Below, piece after piece: positions 1 to 5,105 of a stretch of 5,886 nucleotides of DNA. A program made the translations under genes and the position numbers. The notes under the pieces were generated by a model that made no database searches, was not told the DNA's origin, and saw nothing but the letters and a program-made list of their open reading frames with translations. The stretch's first letter is position 1; each line of letters opens with the position of its first letter. Origin of the DNA: Bacteroidales bacterium (GTDB lineage: Bacteria > Bacteroidota > Bacteroidia > Bacteroidales > UBA1402); contig JALNXZ010000107.1 of NCBI GenBank assembly GCA_023230125.1, positions 1 to 5,886 of the forward strand. The letters are read 5' to 3'.

Positions 1-1465
1 AAGCCTCCACGGAAGCAACAACAATGTCGGTGTTTCCGGAGAAACCATAATAGACCACGCCTTCATATTCCACCTGCATGTGTACTTTTCCTGTATCGTC
101 ACTACCCTTGGTGATGGCTTGGATCAGGAATTCCTGTAAGGTCATGTCTCGTTTGATAATACATTTCAGAGCCTTGATGGCCGCATCTACAGGACCATTT
201 CCAGTTGCCGCAGCTTCAAATTTCTCACCGGCGATATCCAGACGAATGCTGGCAACCGATTGAACACCCTTGCCTGAAACAACCTGCAAATGATCCAATT
301 TGATATGTTTATCTTCAGATCGTTCCATTCCAACCAACAACAATACATCATCATCATTGATCATTTTCTTACTGTCGGCTAATTTAAGAAATTCCAGATA
401 TACTTCCTGTAAACGGTCTCCATCAATTTCAACACCAAGTACCGAAAGGCGATGCTTCAAGGCTGCGCGTCCACTTCTTGCTGTCAATACAATAGAATTT
501 TCGTCAATGCCGACATCTTTCGGGTCTATGATTTCATAGCTTTCTCTGTTTTTCAGGACACCATCCTGATGGATGCCTGATGAATGTGCAAAAGCGTTTC
601 TTCCGACAATAGCCTTGTTAGGCTGGATGGGCATGTTCATTAGATTGGAGACCATCCGGCTGGTCTGAGAAATAAGCTGCGTATTGATATTGGTTATATA
701 CGGAATATCCTTATGACTCTTGATGATCATGGCAATCTCTTCCAGTGCCGTATTACCTGCACGCTCTCCGATACCATTGATGGTCACTTCCACCTGACGG
801 GCTCCGTTCAAGATACCGGCCATTGTGTTGGCTGTCGCCATGCCCAGGTCATTGTGGCAATGGGTAGAGATCACGGCTTGATGGATATTCGACACATTTT
901 CCATCAGGAACTTGATTTTATTACCATAAACATCCGGTAAACAATATCCTGTGGTATCCGGTATATTCACAACGGTTGCTCCTGCCTTGATGACTGCTTC
1001 CACCACTCTGGCCAGATATTCATTATCCGTGCGGCCTGCATCTTCTGCGTAAAATTCTACATCTTCGACATATTTTTTGGCATACTTCACGCAAGCGATG
1101 GCACGTTCCAGAATATCTTCCCGATTGGAATTGAATTTATATTTGATATGGTAATCCGAAGTACCGATTCCTGTATGGATACGCCCGTGTTTTGCATATT
1201 TCAATGCAGCCGCAGCCACATCTATGTCCTTTTCAACCGAACGGGTCAAGGCACAGATGGTAGGCCAAGTCACTGCTTTTGAAATCTCCACAACCGACTT
1301 AAAATCACCCGGGCTGGAAATGGGGAAACCGGCTTCAATAACATCCACACCAAGTGATTCAAGTGCTTTAGCTACCTGAATTTTTTCAACCGTGTTCAAT
1401 TGACACCCTGGTACCTGTTCTCCATCTCGCAAGGTCGTATCAAAAATAAATACTTTGTCAGACAT
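1..1465 (-). CDS. leuA: 2-isopropylmalate synthase, C-terminus cut off by window edge
   Basis: This cytoplasmic enzyme condenses acetyl-CoA with 2-oxoisovalerate to give 2-isopropylmalate, the first committed step of leucine synthesis. The reading frame is open from an ATG at 1465-1463 to the left edge, giving 488 residues; the family usually runs to about 500, so only a few codons should be missing. The N-terminal HMGL-type TIM barrel opens with FDTTLRDGEQ (residues 8-17). The metal-binding HCHND motif is at 202-206 and GIGERAGN at 231-238. The C-terminal LeuA dimer/regulatory domain, which binds leucine in this family, begins near residue 365 and includes a GNGPVDAA stretch at 422-429. The Val in GEQVPG replaces the commoner Ser. 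Homocitrate or citramalate synthase is less likely because of the full-length regulatory domain and the Leu/Ile-rich attenuator upstream. The start is the first ATG after the attenuator; no Shine-Dalgarno is visible, as is usual in Bacteroidales. Confidence 0.95.
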   Translation of the reverse strand, partial: MSDKVFIFDTTLRDGEQVPGCQLNTVEKIQVAKALESLGVDVIEAGFPISSPGDFKSVVEISKAVTWPTICALTRSVEKDIDVAAAALKYAKHGRIHTGIGTSDYHIKYKFNSNREDILERAIACVKYAKKYVEDVEFYAEDAGRTDNEYLARVVEAVIKAGATVVNIPDTTGYCLPDVYGNKIKFLMENVSNIHQAVISTHCHNDLGMATANTMAGILNGARQVEVTINGIGERAGNTALEEIAMIIKSHKDIPYITNINTQLISQTSRMVSNLMNMPIQPNKAIVGRNAFAHSSGIHQDGVLKNRESYEIIDPKDVGIDENSIVLTARSGRAALKHRLSVLGVEIDGDRLQEVYLEFLKLADSKKMINDDDVLLLVGMERSEDKHIKLDHLQVVSGKGVQSVASIRLDIAGEKFEAAATGNGPVDAAIKALKCIIKRDMTLQEFLIQAITKGSDDTGKVHMQVEYEGVVYYGFSGNTDIVVASVEA

Positions 1466-1504
1466 ATCACTTATGATTAATATTTGTTCATTATTTTGGA
1501 TATT

Positions 1505-1544
1505 AACAAAAAGCCCTTCCTGCAAAGGTAGCAAGAAGGGCTTT
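1505..1544 (-). terminator. Attenuator terminator hairpin ahead of leuA
   Basis: Read on the minus strand, AAAGCCCTTC (1544-1535) is perfectly complementary to GAAGGGCTTT (1519-1510), giving a 10-bp stem with a 15-nt loop. It is followed by a T-rich run (TTTTTGTT, 1512-1505 including the stem end). This has the shape of an intrinsic terminator, but it sits about 40 nt upstream of the leuA start and downstream of a Leu/Ile-rich leader ORF, not at the end of a gene. The natural reading is a conditional terminator. The stem is nearly symmetric, so it could also end transcripts on the plus strand, but no plus-strand gene lies nearby to need it. Confidence 0.82.
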
Positions 1545-1587
1545 CGTTATTCATTCGTTATAGTCTAACACACAATCTCACTACCTT
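1525..1587 (-). promoter_or_regulatory. Putative antiterminator pairing of the leuA leader RNA
   Basis: In the minus-strand RNA, AAGGTAGTGAGA (1587-1576) can pair with TCTTGCTACCTT (1536-1525) over 12 contiguous positions, ten Watson-Crick and two G-U. The second arm covers the last two bases of the terminator's left arm and most of its loop, so the two folds compete. The first arm starts one nucleotide after the leader stop codon (1591-1589). A ribosome that finishes the leader would cover it and let the terminator form, whereas one stalled at upstream Leu or Ile codons would leave it free. The pairing is seen in the sequence; the mechanism is inferred from classical leu/ilv attenuators. Confidence 0.6.
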
Positions 1588-1588
1588 G

Positions 1589-1648
1589 TTACCATTCCAA
1601 TAGAATAATACCAATTAGAGAAATAATGTGTAGAATATTGTTTGTCAT
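1589..1648 (-). CDS. Leader peptide of leuA, Ile/Leu-rich (19 aa)
   Basis: A small ORF on the minus strand encodes MTNNILHIISLIGIILLEW followed by TAA. Ten of its 19 residues are branched-chain: six Ile (all ATT) and four Leu (CTA three times, TTG once). It starts about 20 nt after the predicted transcription start and ends 44 nt before the terminator stem. Its likely job is to measure charged tRNA-Ile and tRNA-Leu through ribosome speed, setting the choice between terminator and antiterminator, as in enterobacterial leu and ilv leaders. Val codons are absent. The start is chosen because this frame carries the diagnostic codons; an overlapping ATG at 1655 opens a frame without that bias. The peptide itself probably has no other function. 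I know of no gene symbol that can be transferred safely. Confidence 0.75.
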   Translation of the reverse strand: MTNNILHIISLIGIILLEW

Positions 1649-1672
1649 TGATCATCTTTTGTTTTGACAATG

Positions 1673-1703
1673 CAAAGATAGGTTATTTTTTATAATCGGC
1701 AAT
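1673..1703 (-). promoter_or_regulatory. Bacteroidetes-type promoter for the leuA leader transcript
   Basis: On the minus strand, TATCTTTG (1680-1673) matches the Bacteroidetes -7 consensus TAnnTTTG. An ATTG (1703-1700) lies 19 nt upstream, close to the TTTG -33 element and at the usual spacing. Transcription would start near 1667, leaving about 20 nt before the leader ORF and about 200 nt before leuA. Confidence 0.65.
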
Positions 1704-1824
1704 AAATTCAAATATTTTTCATAGAAAAAGTTACGAAAAAGAAGATTATCAATGATTTTTATCAGATTTTATCAGATTTAAATAAATAGATCTTGCGAAT
1801 CAACATCATTTTTAACTTGTGGCT
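1681..1824. other. AT-rich spacer between the murU-like gene and the leuA promoter
   Basis: This stretch lies downstream of the murU-like stop codon and contains the upstream half of the leuA promoter. I see no G/C-containing hairpin followed by a T-run that would end the upstream operon, so some read-through into the leuA leader is possible. It holds a short tandem repeat (1757-1776) and no credible ORF. Confidence 0.5.
1757..1776. repeat. Tandem 10-bp repeat, two copies of TTTTATCAGA
   Basis: TTTTATCAGA occurs at 1757-1766 and again immediately at 1767-1776. It lies 50-70 nt downstream of the murU-like stop codon and upstream of the leuA promoter. Two exact adjacent copies could be a binding site or simply replication slippage in AT-rich DNA; nothing in the sequence decides between these. 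Confidence 0.5.
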
Positions 1825-2571
1825 TTAAATCGTGATTGTGGCTTTTTCCTCGGCCAGTTTCAATTGTTCCGGACTCCCGATATCAAACCATTCCGCATCA
1901 CTGGCATCGAACATCCTGATTTCATGGGTACGCGCAAGACGCAAATAAACATCTGTGATGGAAAAAACGCCCTTCTCCGTCATCAGTGTAAAAAGGGCAG
2001 GATGAATCAGATGGATTCCGGTAAAGCCAAATCGTTGCAGGTTTTTCTCCTGAGGCCTGGAAATCTTCAGCTCACCGGTCTTCACATTTTCCCAACCACA
2101 GAGCAAACCTTTCTCATTGAAAAGGAAATAGCGATCACTGTGAGTTTTGCGAACAGCCAGTGTAGCCAGATGCCCGGGATTACCAAGAAGGTATGCCAGA
2201 TCTGCCTGTTGCAAGGCTTTTAAGTCGACAGTGGAAATCACATCTACATTGTGAACGATGAAAGGGGCATCAGCCAGCATGGGTTGCATCTTCTTCAGGC
2301 CTCCGCCAGTTTCGAGCAACAAATCTCTTTCATCTGAAATGCAAATCTGCATTTCTGGATTCAAGGCAGTAAACTCCTGCAAAAAACTTTCCACCTGATC
2401 GGCAAAAGCATGTACATTGACAACAAGGTTCTTAATGCCAAAAGCCTGCATCTTATGCAAGGTATGACCAAGCATGGACACACCTCTCACTTTCACCAAA
2501 GCTTTGGGTTTATCTTTTGTATAGGGATACAGCCTCTTTCCAAGTCCTGCTGCAAAGATAACTGCTCTCAT
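1825..2571 (-). CDS. murU: MurU-like sugar-1-phosphate nucleotidyltransferase
   Basis: A 248-residue cytoplasmic enzyme of the NTP_transferase (RmlA/GlmU-like) fold. The N-terminal nucleotide-binding signature GLGKRLYPYTKDKPKAL is at residues 9-25. ETGGGLK at 87-93 and VHNVDV at 106-111, where Asp110 is the likely metal ligand, complete the active site. WFDIGSPEQL at 228-237 is the usual C-terminal motif, and there is no trimeric left-handed helix domain, so it is shorter than GlmU. By itself the fold cannot fix the sugar; mannose-1-phosphate or glucose-1-phosphate transferases look similar. The AmgK-like kinase directly upstream points to MurU, which makes UDP-MurNAc from MurNAc-1-phosphate and UTP in peptidoglycan recycling. 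The start is the ATG at 2571-2569; an in-frame TTG just before it (2574) would add one residue. It follows the kinase gene by 74 nt on the same strand. Confidence 0.8.
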   Translation of the reverse strand: MRAVIFAAGLGKRLYPYTKDKPKALVKVRGVSMLGHTLHKMQAFGIKNLVVNVHAFADQVESFLQEFTALNPEMQICISDERDLLLETGGGLKKMQPMLADAPFIVHNVDVISTVDLKALQQADLAYLLGNPGHLATLAVRKTHSDRYFLFNEKGLLCGWENVKTGELKISRPQEKNLQRFGFTGIHLIHPALFTLMTEKGVFSITDVYLRLARTHEIRMFDASDAEWFDIGSPEQLKLAEEKATITI

Positions 2572-2645
2572 CAACCATGGAATATTAAAATAAAAAAATC
2601 GGATTTCATCATTTAAATCCAGAATCAGAAAGATTTCAAAAACAA

Positions 2646-3671
2646 TTATAGTTTTTCAAGCATCTTTTTTAAATATTCGGACTTCAGCATTCGATTGAAA
2701 CAAGCTTTCAACTCCGGAATTTGCACCGGTAAGGACCATTCATCCAAAAGATCGGCAAACATACCAAGTGCCGGTGGAATGCTTTCCATAAAACCTAGCT
2801 TCTTTTCTACAATCCCCCGAAAACCAAATGCACCCATGGCCTGCATCAGACGAATCAGCACATACCCTTGATAGTGGCCCATAAACTGGACCTTATCCAC
2901 CACCATCTTTTTGGATAACTCCTCCACATAAAATTCAATGAGTTCCTGACGAATATCTTTGGGGACACGGGCTTTGGCATCAAAAAGCAAACTGGCCGGG
3001 TCATATTGTAATGCACCACGACGTCCGCCCTGATAATCGATAAAGTATGGTTTCCCATTGGAAATCATGATATTGGCAGTCTGAAAATCGCGGTACAGAA
3101 AATAATCGCCACGTTCTTGCAGCAGATAATCCGTAAAGTTTCTAAAATCCTCCTCCAAAGCCTGCTCATCAAAAGGAATCCGCACCAACTTCAAAAAAAA
3201 ATATTTGAAATAATTCAGATCCCACATCATGGAATCCCGGTCAAAAGCAGCACGCGGATAACATTTTTGATAATCAATGCAATCCTTTCCTTTCAACTGG
3301 ATATCTACGAGTCCGGTCAGGCTTTTTTTATAAAGTTCTTTCAGACGTTCATCAAACGGACAATCTTTTACCAGATCAAAAAGTGTGTCCGATCCGAAAT
3401 CCTCCAACAGATAGATACCTTCCAATGGATTTTCGGCATATATTTCCGGAACTGCCAAGCCTTCTTTTCGAAAACTTTTGGAAAAAGACAAAAAGGCATC
3501 ATTCTCACGGGCATCTGAATTCCAGGCACCAAGTGCAGAAAACGACCCTGCCTTCATACGGCAATAACTACGATAAGAGCCACTTGGGGGCAAAAAACTG
3601 ATTTCTTGTGGCTCACTACCACACCAGTTTTCAAACATTATAGCGAGGAACGCCACCTTTTCTTCTTCCAC
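2646..3671 (-). CDS. amgK: AmgK-like sugar kinase (APH-fold phosphotransferase)
   Basis: A 341-residue cytoplasmic kinase of the aminoglycoside phosphotransferase (APH) fold. The N-terminal PPSGSYRSYCR (residues 28-38) is the nucleotide-loop region typical of the AmgK group. LLEDFG is at 88-93, and the catalytic loop YRDFQTAN at 193-200 carries the likely base Asp195. The metal-binding FIDYQGG is at 210-216, followed by GALQYDPASLL at 219-229. Known AmgK phosphorylates the anomeric hydroxyl of MurNAc (and GlcNAc) to feed MurU; the adjacent murU-like gene supports that role over antibiotic resistance. The first catalytic-loop residue is Tyr where APH enzymes usually have His. The start is uncertain: a GTG at 3671 keeps an N-terminal helix (FLAIMFENW) expected in the family, while ATG at 3638 would give 330 residues. 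It is the first gene of a two-gene operon. Confidence 0.82.
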   Translation of the reverse strand: MEEEKVAFLAIMFENWCGSEPQEISFLPPSGSYRSYCRMKAGSFSALGAWNSDARENDAFLSFSKSFRKEGLAVPEIYAENPLEGIYLLEDFGSDTLFDLVKDCPFDERLKELYKKSLTGLVDIQLKGKDCIDYQKCYPRAAFDRDSMMWDLNYFKYFFLKLVRIPFDEQALEEDFRNFTDYLLQERGDYFLYRDFQTANIMISNGKPYFIDYQGGRRGALQYDPASLLFDAKARVPKDIRQELIEFYVEELSKKMVVDKVQFMGHYQGYVLIRLMQAMGAFGFRGIVEKKLGFMESIPPALGMFADLLDEWSLPVQIPELKACFNRMLKSEYLKKMLEKL

Positions 3672-3685
3672 GGGATTTTTTTTAG

Positions 3686-3693
3686 CAAATGTA
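3686..3693 (-). promoter_or_regulatory. Possible -7 box for the amgK-murU operon
   Basis: On the minus strand, TACATTTG matches the Bacteroidetes -7 consensus TAnnTTTG. No TTTG or TTG is seen at the expected -33 spacing, so the match is only partial. It would start transcription near 3680, only about 9 nt before the GTG start of the kinase but about 42 nt before the internal ATG at 3638. Confidence 0.4.
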
Positions 3694-3732
3694 AATGATT
3701 TTATTTTCTCATTCGCATTACTGAATAAGTTA

Positions 3733-3767
3733 TTTATATGAACTTTTTATCTACCATCTCATATAAA
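3733..3767. repeat. 9-bp inverted repeat TTTATATGA/TCATATAAA
   Basis: TTTATATGA (3733-3741) and TCATATAAA (3759-3767) are perfect inverted copies separated by 17 nt. The arms are AT-rich, so this could arise by chance in such DNA. Its place between two divergent promoters would also suit an operator, but there is no direct evidence of binding. Confidence 0.45.
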
Positions 3768-3916
3768 AAGGCCATAGAATTGTTCAGATATGCACATCTT
3801 CACCAAATTTTCACATTTTCATTATGACACTTATATACCATATTGCATAACCTTTTTGTCAGCTATAATCATTTTTATGTATCATTTTAATGCTTTTATT
3901 TATTTTTATATATCTT

Positions 3917-3952
3917 TTTGTATTATTATTCAGAATTAAATCCTTATGTTTG
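3917..3952 (+). promoter_or_regulatory. Promoter for the porin-glnK-amtB operon
   Basis: TATGTTTG (3945-3952) matches the Bacteroidetes -7 consensus TAnnTTTG. A TTTG at 3917-3920 could be the -33 element, though the 24-nt spacer is longer than the usual 19-21. Transcription would begin near 3958, giving a leader of about 38 nt before the ATG at 3996. I see no hairpin in that leader. Confidence 0.6.
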
Positions 3953-3995
3953 CATCGTAAATTAAATGAACGGGCTTAACAACCAATTATAGATT

Positions 3996-4706
3996 ATGAA
4001 AGATTTTTTAAAAACGAAATCAAAAGGCCTATTAGGTTTATTTTTTTTATCTACTACAGCACTTGCTACTGCTCAGGAATTAAAAGGGGGATTTGATGTA
4101 AATGCAGACGTTGTCAGTTCGTACGTATGGCGTGGAATCAATCAAGGGTCCAATCAGCCCAATATTCAACCAACAGTTTCATATACCAATGGTGGATTCT
4201 GTATCGGAGCATGGGGATCGGGTGATTTTTCCGGAAGTCTGAAGGAATTTGACTTTTATGTCACTTATGCTTTTCTTCATTCTTTTTCCGTAACCCTGAC
4301 TGACTATAACTGGAATTTTACCAAAAGCCATTTTATATATAATTCCAACCGGACAGATCATGTTTTTGAAGGAACACTTTCCTACGCAGGGACAGAAAAT
4401 TTTCCGCTGTGTGCTTCCTTCAACACGATGTTCTTCGGTGCAGATAAAAATACAGAAGGAAATAATACCTATTCCACCTATGTAGAGTTGAGCTATCCGG
4501 TTTCATCCAACGCCAAAATATTTTTAGGGACATCTTTGTTTGATAGCCCCACTTATGGAACCAAAGGATTTGGCGTAACCAACCTATGTATTAGAATCTG
4601 CAAGACCATTGATCTTTCTGATAAATTCTGCTTACCGGTTTATGGAATTGTCGGATTCAATCCCGATGCAGAAAATGTTTTTTTAGTAGCAGGTATTACC
4701 CTATAA
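3996..4706 (+). CDS. TorF/Gcw_chp-family putative outer-membrane porin
   Basis: A 236-residue exported protein. It opens with a Lys-rich segment and a hydrophobic core (residues 11-24), ending ATA before Gln27, a good signal peptidase I site. The mature part alternates polar and aromatic residues in short strands and lacks transmembrane helices, as expected of an outer-membrane beta-barrel. DVVSSYVWRGINQG (38-51) followed by PNIQPTVSY (55-63) is the N-terminal signature I associate with the TorF/Gcw_chp family, in which a role as a porin is presumed rather than shown. It is the first gene of the run, 17 nt ahead of glnK, so it probably admits ammonium or another small nitrogen source through the outer membrane. 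The mature protein has five cysteines (69, 139, 198, 202, 212), more than is usual for a barrel. Family membership was judged from the motif only. Confidence 0.75.
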   Translation: MKDFLKTKSKGLLGLFFLSTTALATAQELKGGFDVNADVVSSYVWRGINQGSNQPNIQPTVSYTNGGFCIGAWGSGDFSGSLKEFDFYVTYAFLHSFSVTLTDYNWNFTKSHFIYNSNRTDHVFEGTLSYAGTENFPLCASFNTMFFGADKNTEGNNTYSTYVELSYPVSSNAKIFLGTSLFDSPTYGTKGFGVTNLCIRICKTIDLSDKFCLPVYGIVGFNPDAENVFLVAGITL

Positions 4707-4723
4707 TTTAAATAGATAAGATT

Positions 4724-5071
4724 ATGAAGAAAATTGAAGCAGTTATTCGAAAGTCAAAATTCGAGGAGGTAAAACAAGCATTGTATGGTGCCGGCATTGA
4801 ATGGTTTTCCTATTGGGACATTACAGGACTTGGAAAATCTACAGAAGACCAGGTGGTAAGAGGCCAGATCTTTCAATCAAACTACATCCAGCGTCGCATG
4901 CTTTCCATTGTTGTGCGTGACATCAATGTTGAAAAAACGATCAATGCAATCATTGGCGCGGCTCGAACCGGAGATACAGGTGATGGTAAGATATTTGTTT
5001 CAGACATTGAGCAGACTTACCGGATCCGTACCGGAGAAACAGGTCCGGAAGCATTATACAACAAAGAATAG
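4724..5071 (+). CDS. glnK: PII-family nitrogen regulator (GlnK type) with altered T-loop
   Basis: A 115-residue trimeric signalling protein that in known systems senses ATP/ADP and 2-oxoglutarate and blocks the AmtB channel when nitrogen is plentiful. MKKIEAVIRKSKFEEVKQAL is the classic N-terminus. The B-loop TGDGKIFV is at 85-92 and the C-loop RIRTGE at 100-105. The T-loop (37-54) is one residue shorter than in E. coli GlnB. By hand alignment Phe50 occupies the place of Tyr51, the uridylylation site; Ser39 replaces Gln39 and Arg57 replaces Lys58, two 2-oxoglutarate contacts. So GlnD-type uridylylation is not possible at this site and effector binding may be changed. It lies 17 nt after the porin gene and 34 nt before amtB, which fits the usual glnK-amtB pairing. 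Confidence 0.93.
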   Translation: MKKIEAVIRKSKFEEVKQALYGAGIEWFSYWDITGLGKSTEDQVVRGQIFQSNYIQRRMLSIVVRDINVEKTINAIIGAARTGDTGDGKIFVSDIEQTYRIRTGETGPEALYNKE

Positions 5072-5105
5072 GAATAATTAAGTTTAATAAAAATTCATAA
5101 CAGAT

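Larger units (their letters stand above)
3672..3995. other. AT-rich divergent intergenic region
   Basis: This 324-nt region separates the leftward amgK-murU operon from the rightward porin-glnK-amtB operon. It is very AT-rich and holds no credible ORF. I see a probable promoter box for each direction near its two ends and a 9-bp inverted repeat in the left part (3733-3767). The middle (about 3770-3940) shows nothing I can name. Confidence 0.7.

Noticed and set aside
713..940. Short plus-strand ORFs within 78-940 opposite leuA
   Set aside because: leuA is continuous and conserved on the other strand through the whole stretch; these frames have no family resemblance.
1510..1544. The attenuator hairpin as an invertible promoter, since a promoter-like box lies between inverted repeats
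   Set aside because: The loop is only 15 nt, far shorter than known phase-variable promoter segments in Bacteroides, and the T-tract and leader ORF fit an attenuator.
1581..1655. A 24-codon ORF from ATG 1655 (minus) overlapping the leader peptide in another frame
   Set aside because: It lacks the Ile/Leu bias and is rich in Tyr and Ser instead; the other frame fits a leucine attenuator far better. It could still compete for initiation.
1819..2223. A 134-codon plus-strand ORF opposite the murU-like gene
   Set aside because: It is antisense to a well-supported gene with conserved motifs, has no recognisable domain and no promoter, and reads as a shadow frame.
3117..3518. A 133-codon plus-strand ORF opposite the kinase gene
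   Set aside because: It is antisense to the conserved catalytic region of the kinase; composition and length fit a chance open frame.
2646..3671. Aminoglycoside resistance gene
   Set aside because: The APH fold is shared, but the PPSGSYR and FIDYQGG motifs and the adjacent nucleotidyltransferase gene fit the AmgK sugar kinase group better.
3825..3847. TGACAC followed by TTGCA, resembling a sigma-54 promoter upstream of the nitrogen operon
   Set aside because: The two parts are 12 nt apart, against the 5 or so needed for a -24/-12 promoter, and a Bacteroidetes-type -7 box lies closer to the gene.
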